Assembly (NCBI RefSeq): GCF_900105725.1
Contig: NZ_FNLM01000036.1
Span: 992,001 to 1,056,000, forward strand
Source of the DNA: Gordonia westfalica
GTDB lineage: Bacteria; Actinomycetota; Actinomycetes; Mycobacteriales; Mycobacteriaceae
Length of the DNA stretch: 64,000 bases
Reading direction: 5' to 3'
Positions within the stretch are counted from its first letter, which is position 1. The number at the start of each line of letters is the position of its first letter. Positions 58,188 to 64,000 of the stretch are shown here, in pieces. The position numbers and the translations under genes were made by a program. Under the pieces are notes generated by a model. The model worked only from the letters and a program-made list of their open reading frames with translations, searched no databases and had not been told where the DNA came from.

Positions 58188-58682
58188 TCACACGGCGATG
58201 TCGGCGACCACTGCCGTCGTCATCGCGACGAGGTCTGCAGGTGCCAGCGCGATCTCCAGGCCGCGCTTGCCGGCACTGCAGAGGATCCGGTCGAACTCGA
58301 GCGCCGAGGCGTCGATGACCGTGGGCAGAGCGGTGCGCTGACCGACGGGGGAGACGCCACCGAGGACGTAGCCGGTGGTCCGGGTGACGGCCTTGGCCTC
58401 GGCCATCTGGACCTTCGACGCGCCGAGCGCGGCGGCCGCCGCCTTCAGCGACAGCTTGCGGGGGACCGGGACCACGGCGACGGCGAGACCGGGACGGTCG
58501 GCGCCCGACAGTTCGACGACGAGCGTCTTGAAGATCTGCTCGCCGACCACCCCGAGCGATTCGGCGAGCGCCTCGACGGCCTCGGCCCCGTAGGCCTCCG
58601 ACCGCGGATCGTGGTCGTAGCGGTGCACGGTGTGCGCGATCTGCGCGCGTTCGAGGGCAGCGATCGCCGGTGTTGCCGCCAT
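58188..58682 (-). CDS. ybaK: Cys-tRNA(Pro)/Cys-tRNA(Cys) deacylase YbaK
   Basis: This encodes 164 residues of the YbaK/EbsC family, which clears mischarged tRNA(Pro). Key residues: VGEQIFKTLVVE (K near 50), SLKAAAAALGASKVQMAEA, TTGYVLGGVSPVGQ. ATG 58682 has AGGAGG in the preceding bases. It separates the SRAP gene from sigH. Confidence 0.9.
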   Translation of the reverse strand: MAATPAIAALERAQIAHTVHRYDHDPRSEAYGAEAVEALAESLGVVGEQIFKTLVVELSGADRPGLAVAVVPVPRKLSLKAAAAALGASKVQMAEAKAVTRTTGYVLGGVSPVGQRTALPTVIDASALEFDRILCSAGKRGLEIALAPADLVAMTTAVVADIAV

Positions 58683-58758
58683 GGTCGGGTGCCTCCTGGT
58701 GGGGACAGGTCGGGGTGACCGGGTCGGATTGTGACGTGGAGAGCGTATGCGACCCAGC

Positions 58759-58786
58759 GGGAACAAACTGCCCGTCGCGCCCTGTT
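58759..58786 (+). promoter_or_regulatory. SigH-type autoregulatory promoter
   Basis: GGGAAC (58759-58764) and GTT (58784-58786) are 19 bases apart. This matches the GGGAAY-N18-19-GTT consensus of SigH/SigR and lies 54 bases upstream of the sigH ATG, so sigH probably activates itself in oxidative stress. Confidence 0.75.
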
Positions 58787-58839
58787 GTCACTGGTTGCGA
58801 CGTGATGACCGGGAGCGCATGCGAGGAGGGAGAACCGGA

Positions 58840-59634
58840 ATGAGCACAACGGCGGTACTCGAGCCACCGGCACTCGTGGAGGTGATGCCTCTCCTGCCCG
58901 GGCCGGGGTCGGTAAGCTTGACCGGCAACGTCCCAGTGACGCCTCTCATCGAAGGGATCGTAGTGGCCGAAGCCGAGTCAGCCGACACCGAGAAGGGGTC
59001 TGCCGAGAAGAGCGCGCCTCGTCGGGCCGATCCGAGCGAGTCCCCCGAGCAGCTCACCGAACGGTTCGAGCGCGACGCCCTGCCGTTGCTCGACCAGATG
59101 TACGGTGCGGCGCTGCGGATGACCCGCAATCCCGCCGATGCCGAGGACCTGGTCCAGGAGACCTACATCAAGGCGTTCACCGCATTCGCGTCGTTCCGGG
59201 AGGGCACCAACCTCAAGGCGTGGCTCTACCGGATCCTGACCAACACCTACATCAACGGCTACCGCAAGAAACAGCGCCAACCCGCGCAGTACCCGACCGA
59301 CGAGATCACCGACTGGCAGCTCGCCGCCACCGCCGAACACACCTCCCAGGGATTGCGCTCGGCGGAGATCGAGGCCCTCGACGCACTTCCGGACGACGAG
59401 ATCAAGGCCGCGCTGCAGGAGCTTCCGGAGGACTTCCGGATGGCGGTGTACTACGCCGACGTGGAAGGCCTGCCGTACAAGGAGATCGCCGAGATCATGG
59501 ACACCCCCATCGGCACCGTCATGTCCCGACTCCACCGAGGACGCCGCCAGCTGCGTGAACTGCTGGCCGACGTCGCCCGGGAGCGTGGATTCAACCGATC
59601 CGCCGGCGCCAAGGGTGCGGAGGTGGCGCGATGA
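58840..59634 (+). CDS. sigH: ECF RNA polymerase sigma factor SigH
   Basis: This encodes 264 residues with a long N-terminal extension (1-65) before region 2. Region 2: [26 protein letters not shown]-type residues ([13 protein letters not shown]); region 4: [40 protein letters not shown]. SigH/SigR controls thiol-oxidative and heat stress. ATG 58840 follows GAGGAGGGAGAACCGGA. The anti-sigma gene overlaps by four bases. Confidence 0.94.
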   Translation: MSTTAVLEPPALVEVMPLLPGPGSVSLTGNVPVTPLIEGIVVAEAESADTEKGSAEKSAPRRADPSESPEQLTERFERDALPLLDQMYGAALRMTRNPADAEDLVQETYIKAFTAFASFREGTNLKAWLYRILTNTYINGYRKKQRQPAQYPTDEITDWQLAATAEHTSQGLRSAEIEALDALPDDEIKAALQELPEDFRMAVYYADVEGLPYKEIAEIMDTPIGTVMSRLHRGRRQLRELLADVARERGFNRSAGAKGAEVAR

Positions 59635-59918
59635 GCGACATCGATCCGGAACTGACCCAGCTCGACTGCTCCGCGGTCATCGCCGACGTCTGGCTGCTGC
59701 TGGACAACGAGTGCGACGAGAACGCCCGCCGGCGACTCCAGGGCCATCTCGACACCTGCCCGTCCTGCCTGGCCCACTACGGCATCGAGCAGCAGCTGAA
59801 GGCCCTCGTCAACCGCAAGTGCGGTGGCGACCAGGCACCTCAGGGATTGCGCGACCGTCTCCGTGTGGAGATCCGCAAGACTGTCATCATCCAGGAGATC
59901 ACCGAGACCGAACGCTGA
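59631..59918 (+). CDS. rshA: Zinc-binding anti-sigma factor RshA
   Basis: This encodes 95 residues with the ZAS signature HLDTCPSC (HxxxCxxC) at residues ~39-46. It binds SigH and lets go when its Cys pair oxidises. Its start overlaps the sigH stop (ATGA). Terminal helices [16 protein letters not shown]. tuberculosis RshA is encoded at the same place. Confidence 0.93.
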   Translation: MSDIDPELTQLDCSAVIADVWLLLDNECDENARRRLQGHLDTCPSCLAHYGIEQQLKALVNRKCGGDQAPQGLRDRLRVEIRKTVIIQEITETER

Positions 59919-59927
59919 AAAACCCCA

Positions 59928-60000
59928 CCTCACCTCCGGAAACCGGAGGTGAGGGCACGAAAAAGCCCGGGCGGCCAGATGGCCGGACCCGGGCGTTTTT
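59928..60000. terminator. Two terminator hairpins between rshA and bL37
   Basis: Stem one: CCTCACCTCCGG (59928-59939) with CCGGAGGTGAGG (59943-59954), 12 perfect pairs around three A. Stem two: GCCCGGGCGGCC and GGCCGGACCCGGGC (59965-59994) with a run of A before and TTTTT (59996-60000) after, so it can end transcripts in both directions. Confidence 0.9.
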
Positions 60001-60039
60001 CTTGGTGCTCGCTCGCCGAACCCCGCCGTGAGGCGAAGA

Positions 60040-60114
60040 TCAGGCGTTGGGACGCTTGCCGTGGTTGGCAGCGTTCTTCTTACGAGCGCGCTTCTTGCGT
60101 CCGCGCTTTCCCAT
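60040..60114 (-). CDS. 50S ribosomal protein bL37 (24 residues)
   Basis: ATG 60114 to TGA 60040-60042 gives MGKRGRKKRARKKNAANHGK followed by RPNA, 24 residues, very basic. It matches bL37, the small actinobacterial ribosomal protein first seen in mycobacterial ribosome structures. The ribosome site AAGGAG lies eight bases upstream. The gene is too short for standard calls and is often missed. Confidence 0.85.
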   Translation of the reverse strand: MGKRGRKKRARKKNAANHGKRPNA

Positions 60115-60246
60115 GACGCATCTCCTTTTTCCGACGGATGGGGACATCACAGTGTCTCAGGCATTCTCCCACGTGCCAAAACCCGCCCGGCCCCGACCCT
60201 GCCCCGACCGATCGTCGGCCGTCACCTCGTGGGCTAACTTGTGTGC

Positions 60247-60462
60247 ATGGCAGAAGACGTGGTGGCAGAGATCGTCGCGAGTGTCCTCGAGGTCCTGGTT
60301 GCCCCCGGGCAGCAGCTCGAGGTCGGTGACACCCTGGTGCTACTCGAGTCGATGAAGATGGAGATCCCCGTTCTCGCAGAGGAACCGGGCACCGTCGCCG
60401 ACATCAAGGTGAAGGTGGGTGACGTCATCCAGGCCGGCGACGTCATCGCCACCTTCGAGTAG
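60247..60462 (+). CDS. Biotinylated protein TB7.3 (biotin-carboxyl-carrier-like domain)
   Basis: This encodes 71 residues: one biotinyl domain with ESMKMEIP holding the modified Lys, VAEIVASVLEVLVAPGQQ before and VKVGDVIQAGDVIATFE after. M. tuberculosis Rv3221c (TB7.3) is the homolog at the same position. ATG 60247. Confidence 0.93.
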   Translation: MAEDVVAEIVASVLEVLVAPGQQLEVGDTLVLLESMKMEIPVLAEEPGTVADIKVKVGDVIQAGDVIATFE

Positions 60463-60499
60463 CCACACCACACCCCTCCGCGAACCCGGGGCCTTCTCG

Positions 60500-62005
60500 A
60501 TGTCGACACTTGCCGACCTGCTCGCCGAGCACACCACCCTCTCCGACGCCGCTGCCGCGCATCTGCAGCGCCTGGTCGCCGAGTGGCAGTTGCTCGCCGA
60601 CCTGTCCTTCGCGGATCTCCTCCTGTCGGTGCGCACCGACGAGGGCGCCGTGGTCACCGTCGCACAGTGCCGGCCCAACACGGCGTCGACGGTGTTCCCC
60701 ACCGACGAGGTGGGCCGCGTCATCGACACCGCGGTACATCCGCAGGTGCTCCGCGCCTTCGACTCCGACAAGGTCCTCCGCGACGAGGATCCGACCTGGT
60801 TCGGCGCGACGGCCATGCGGCAGGAGGCGGTCCCGGTCGGCTTCGAGGGGGAGGTGATCGGCGTCCTGACCCGTGCCGTCGACCTCACCCACCCGCGGTT
60901 GCCGTCGCCTCTGGAGCTCGCCTATCAGGACTCGGCGGACGACCTGTGCCAGATGGTCGCCGACGGCACGTTCCCGCACGAGGAGGGCAATCCGCGGGGT
61001 CTGTCGACGCCTCGCGCGGGTGACGGGTTCATCCGCCTCGACCGGACCGGCACGGTCACCTACACCAGCCCCAACGCCCTCTCCGCGTTCCACCGCATGG
61101 GATGGACTGCCGAGCTCAACCACACCCGGCTCTCCGACGTCGTCAAACAACTGGTCACCGAGCCGTTCGAGGCCGACGACGTCGCGATGATGCTCGACAT
61201 CGCGGCCGGGGTGGCACAGGTGCCCACCGGCCCGTACCGCGACATCGGCATGCGGGTGGAGGCCGACGCCCGACGCGCGACGGTGCTCATCCGGGCGGTG
61301 CCGCTCCGCCCGAAAGGCCAGGAATCCGGGACAGTTGTGCTGATCCGCGACGTCACCGAGGTCAAGCGGCGCGATCGTGCACTGATCAGCAAGGACGCGA
61401 CCATCCGGGAGATCCACCACCGGGTGAAGAACAATCTGCAGTCTGTCTCAGCGCTCCTGCGCCTGCAGGCCCGGCGCACCTCCAACACCGACGCGCGCGA
61501 GGCCCTCAACGAGGCCGTGCGCCGCGTCGCCTCGATCGCCCTCGTGCACGAGCTGTTGTCCGGCAGCGTCGACGAGGAGGTCGATCTCGACGAGGTCGTC
61601 GACCGTCTCGTCCCGATCCTGGTCGACGTGGCGTCCAACGAGTCTCGGGTGACGGTGCGTCATCGCGACCGTCTCGGGGTGCTCACCGCCGAGCTCGCGA
61701 TGCCGTTGGTGATGGTGCTCACCGAGCTCATCCAGAACGCGATCGAGCACGGCTTCGACGGCTCGCCCCGATCGGACGCCGAGATCGCCGTCATCGCCGA
61801 GCGTGATGTGCGAAACCTGCGGATCGCCGTGCGCGACAACGGCTCCGGGCTTCCGGAGAGCTTCGACCTGGCAACCTCGGACCACCTCGGACTGCAGATC
61901 GTCAAGACGCTCGTGTCGATCGAGCTCAGCGGCGAGCTGGACGTCCGACCCAATCCGGAGGGCGCGGGAACCGAAGTCGGGGTGAACATTCCGCTGCGGT
62001 CCTGA
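60500..62005 (+). CDS. pdtaS: Sensor histidine kinase PdtaS
   Basis: This encodes 501 residues: GAF sensor (1-150), PAS (~170-295), then HisKA_2 (EIHHRVKNNLQSVSALLRLQ, phospho-His) and HATPase (ELIQNAIEHGFDG, VRDNGSGLPESF, GLQIVKTLV). It phosphorylates the antiterminator PdtaR, encoded elsewhere. M. tuberculosis Rv3220c is the ortholog. ATG 60500. Followed by a terminator and the converging whiB1. Confidence 0.94.
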   Translation: MSTLADLLAEHTTLSDAAAAHLQRLVAEWQLLADLSFADLLLSVRTDEGAVVTVAQCRPNTASTVFPTDEVGRVIDTAVHPQVLRAFDSDKVLRDEDPTWFGATAMRQEAVPVGFEGEVIGVLTRAVDLTHPRLPSPLELAYQDSADDLCQMVADGTFPHEEGNPRGLSTPRAGDGFIRLDRTGTVTYTSPNALSAFHRMGWTAELNHTRLSDVVKQLVTEPFEADDVAMMLDIAAGVAQVPTGPYRDIGMRVEADARRATVLIRAVPLRPKGQESGTVVLIRDVTEVKRRDRALISKDATIREIHHRVKNNLQSVSALLRLQARRTSNTDAREALNEAVRRVASIALVHELLSGSVDEEVDLDEVVDRLVPILVDVASNESRVTVRHRDRLGVLTAELAMPLVMVLTELIQNAIEHGFDGSPRSDAEIAVIAERDVRNLRIAVRDNGSGLPESFDLATSDHLGLQIVKTLVSIELSGELDVRPNPEGAGTEVGVNIPLRS

Positions 62006-62035
62006 TCGTCGGCCGGGAAAACCGTTGCCGGACAC

Positions 62036-62064
62036 GAAAAAACCCGGCCGTGGCCGGGTTTCTT
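62036..62064. terminator. Bidirectional terminator between pdtaS and whiB1
   Basis: AACCCGGCC and GGCCGGGTT (62041-62060) form a 9-bp stem around GT with AAAA before and TCTT after. Confidence 0.85.
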
Positions 62065-62095
62065 CGAATCCGGGCGAACGCCGGCTCGGGTGAGC

Positions 62096-62350
62096 CTAGA
62101 CGCTGCTGCGGGTGCGGGTGCGTGCGGTACGACGCTTCAGCGCGCGACGCTCGTCCTCGCTCATGCCGCCCCAGACGCCTGCATCCTGGCCCGACTCGAG
62201 GGCCCACGAGAGGCAGTCGGCGGTGACGGGGCACCGTGCACAGACGAGCTTCGCGTCGGCGACCTGTGCGATGGCCGGACCGCTGGTTCCCACGGGGAAG
62301 AACAGCTCCGGATCCTCGTCGCGACAGATGGCCTTGTGACGCCAGTCCAT
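62096..62350 (-). CDS. whiB1: WhiB1 iron-sulfur transcriptional regulator
   Basis: This encodes 84 residues. Four Cys (9, 37, 40, 46) for a [4Fe-4S] cluster: AICRDEDPELFF, LVCARCPVTADC. GVWGGMSEDER is the WhiB turn, followed by basic KRRTARTRTRS. It binds SigA region 4 and reacts with nitric oxide. M. tuberculosis WhiB1 has 84 residues. ATG 62350. Confidence 0.96.
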   Translation of the reverse strand: MDWRHKAICRDEDPELFFPVGTSGPAIAQVADAKLVCARCPVTADCLSWALESGQDAGVWGGMSEDERRALKRRTARTRTRSSV

Positions 62351-62794
62351 TCCACTACTCCTTCAGGCGCGTTTCCGCGCACCATCGATTGGCTGATTGC
62401 CTGCTGATTGTTTGGCTGGTAACTCTCAGTTCACGCGGGCGCACCGAATGTTTCCGCGTTGTTGCTTGTGAATACTTTCACGAATCCAGCCGAAGTCAAT
62501 GGTTCTTGGTTAACACGTGGGCAACATCACGTCCCGCGCCTACCACTCCGGCCGAAGCCGCCCCCATGGGGGGTATGGACAGCGGGTTCGCCGTCCGTGT
62601 AGTAGTCTACGCGCACCCCGCGGGCGCTGTCGATGAGTTTCCGCAGGTGGCGACCCTGAGAAGGGGCAAAATTCCTCGTGACGTGGAGAGACGCAGCAGG
62701 TACTCTTGCTCACATGCGTCGACGATGTTGATCCACACCACGCCGGCCGGGCGGTCGTGGCCCGGGTTCGCAGCGCCGTCTGGCCGTCTGCGCC
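62351..62794. other. Intergenic region between whiB1 and a divergent MFS gene
   Basis: No convincing coding frame. It carries the CRP-like site (62467-62482) and AT-richer DNA (62380-62520) that likely holds the whiB1 promoter. From 62710 a frame may belong to the MFS gene's N-terminus (see that entry). Confidence 0.5.
62467..62482. promoter_or_regulatory. CRP-like site upstream of whiB1
   Basis: TGTGA-N6-TCACG (62467-62482) matches the CRP/GlxR consensus TGTGA-N6-TCACA at 9 of 10 places. It lies 117 bases upstream of whiB1, which in M. tuberculosis is controlled by the cAMP receptor protein Rv3676. Confidence 0.7.
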
Positions 62795-64000
62795 GTGGGT
62801 GCCGCCCTCCTCGAGGACCTGATCCCGCTCTACCCGGTCTACGCGATCCTGTTCGCCGACACGACGATCCCGGGAGCCGGGCTGTCGGCCGCCGAGATCA
62901 GCGCACTGTTCGCGCTGTGGTCGGTCTCGACGGTGATCGTCGAAGTGCCCACCGGCATCCTCGCCGACCGGTACTCACGCCGCCGCCTCCTCGTCGCCGG
63001 ACCCCTGGTCACCGGTGCAGGCTTCGCGCTCTGGACGTTCGCTCCGTCGTTCCTGTCCTTCGCCGCCGGCTTCGTCCTGTGGGCGATCGGCGGCTCGCTG
63101 CGCTCCGGCACGAACCAGGCGCTCGTCTACGACGAACTCGCACATCTGGGCAGGTCGCAGGACTATGCGCGGCTCGCGGGCGCCATGCGCGCGGCGGCCG
63201 CGGTCGGGGTCATCGGCGGGACGGCCCTGGCGGTGCCGCTCCTCGGGTGGGGCGGATACACGGCGGTGGGTGCCGCGAGCGTCGGGGCCTGCGTGCTCTG
63301 CGCGATCGCATCCGCGGGGCTGCCCGAGACCGGCGCCCGAACCGCTGATCTCGACGATGCCGATCTCGACGACGCCGATCTCGGCGACGAGCCGACCGGC
63401 TGGATCGCGATCCTCCGCAGCGGACTGCACGACCTTCGCGACCAGCCGGTTGCACGCCGATTGCTGATGCTCGTCATCGCCCTGACCTGGGTCGCGGCCC
63501 TCGACGAGTACCTGCCGCTGTTGGTCGAGTCCTTCCTGGCCGGCCCGGGGTCGGGCACCACCCCGCAGGCGGTCGCGCTGCTCATGATCGTGGTCGCGGT
63601 CGGCGACATCTGCGGTTCACTCGCGGCCCGGCGCATCCGCCGACCGTCTGCGATCGGTCCGGCGGTGGGCATCGGTGCCGTCGCGCTCGTCCTCGCCTCG
63701 CTCTGGGGTCATCCGGCCGGGGTCGTCGGAATCGCCGTGGCCTTCGGGATCTTCGGCTGGGCGCTCGTCGTCGCCGACGCGGCCCTGCAGGACCGGCTGA
63801 GCTCGGGGTCGCGGGCGACGGTCACCTCGATCGCCGGCATGGGGGAGGAGGTGGTCGCGATCCTCGCGTTCGCCGGCTGGGCGGCGGGTTCGACGCACCT
63901 CGGGCCGGCGACCATGTTCGCGATCGCCGCGCTGCCCTACGCGGTGGTGGCCGGTGCGATGACGGTGAGGGCGTCGCGCCGATGGCGAAAACGTATGTCG
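62795..64000 (+). CDS. MFS transporter (partial, runs off the window)
   Basis: This encodes at least 402 residues with about 12 hydrophobic segments. The MFS loop signature after TM2 is GILADRYSRRRLLVAG. A short acidic Asp/Leu repeat (ADLDDADLDDADLGDE) lies in the central loop. The start is uncertain: GTG 62795 is the first start after a TGA in frame. A longer N-terminus, from ATG 62726 (MLIHTTPAG) in another frame or from MRRRC before the TGA, would need a frame change around the CCC at 62761. Substrate unknown. Confidence 0.75.
   Translation, partial: MGAALLEDLIPLYPVYAILFADTTIPGAGLSAAEISALFALWSVSTVIVEVPTGILADRYSRRRLLVAGPLVTGAGFALWTFAPSFLSFAAGFVLWAIGGSLRSGTNQALVYDELAHLGRSQDYARLAGAMRAAAAVGVIGGTALAVPLLGWGGYTAVGAASVGACVLCAIASAGLPETGARTADLDDADLDDADLGDEPTGWIAILRSGLHDLRDQPVARRLLMLVIALTWVAALDEYLPLLVESFLAGPGSGTTPQAVALLMIVVAVGDICGSLAARRIRRPSAIGPAVGIGAVALVLASLWGHPAGVVGIAVAFGIFGWALVVADAALQDRLSSGSRATVTSIAGMGEEVVAILAFAGWAAGSTHLGPATMFAIAALPYAVVAGAMTVRASRRWRKRMS

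Overview
The window is about 67% GC by eye, gene-dense and free of tRNA, rRNA and CRISPR sequence. Gene content and order point to a mycolic-acid actinomycete, most likely Gordonia or a close relative. The left end follows the Mycobacterium tuberculosis order secA1, Rv3235-type protein, WS/DGAT, Rv3231c-type protein, Rv3230c-type reductase, desA3, rsgA, aroA. The right end follows SRAP protein, sigH, rshA, TB7.3-type biotinyl protein, pdtaS, whiB1. In M. tuberculosis the two blocks are almost adjacent; here about 46 kb of other genes lie between aroA and the SRAP gene. Species assignment is inference.

Layout. 1-11065: SecA tail, a frameshifted WS/DGAT, an electron-transfer reductase, a double-GNAT protein, two tandem acyl desaturases, and convergent rsgA-aroA. 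Near-identical palindromes precede the reductase and the first desaturase, which suggests one regulator for the desaturation system. 11123-21563: VOC protein, NCS2 nucleobase permease with an unusual repeat tail, Nudix hydrolase, TetR, Tat-exported FAD oxidoreductase, two bacterial PH-domain membrane proteins, SDR, acyl-CoA dehydrogenase with an internal 36-bp tandem repeat.

21888-35926 is the metabolic centrepiece: a soluble di-iron propane monooxygenase operon on the minus strand. From right to left it encodes hydroxylase alpha, reductase, hydroxylase beta, coupling protein, amidohydrolase, MIP18-like Fe-S assembly protein, Zn alcohol dehydrogenase and a dedicated GroEL-like chaperonin. An NtrC-like activator lies downstream and a GAF/PAS-LuxR regulator with a BBE-type flavoprotein upstream. 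Strong hairpins sit at the junctions alpha/reductase, coupling protein/amidohydrolase and chaperonin/activator; a four-copy 41-bp tandem repeat lies between chaperonin and dehydrogenase. The set is complete for propane to 2-propanol to acetone.

36127-57386 is a mixed accessory stretch: aminotransferase, two Nudix-scale housekeeping genes, a secreted protein, MpaB-like oxygenase, orphan ParA, LpqH-type lipoprotein, GlsB-type stress membrane protein with a SigF-like promoter, a GlcD-type flavoprotein, MalQ, MFS exporter, ATP-grasp protein, a DUF222-HNH element with a duplicated 5' end, a Baeyer-Villiger-type monooxygenase, a TetR/ABC exporter operon with a double palindromic operator, and a second Zn dehydrogenase. 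57373-64000 is the conserved stress and signalling block and includes the 24-residue ribosomal protein bL37.

Five genes (WS/DGAT, MpaB-like, DUF222-HNH, flavin monooxygenase, FtsX-type permease) are each interrupted by a single-base frameshift, mostly at a short G/C run, while both frames keep family-typical protein. Consensus error is at least as likely as real gene decay, and the raw reads would decide.
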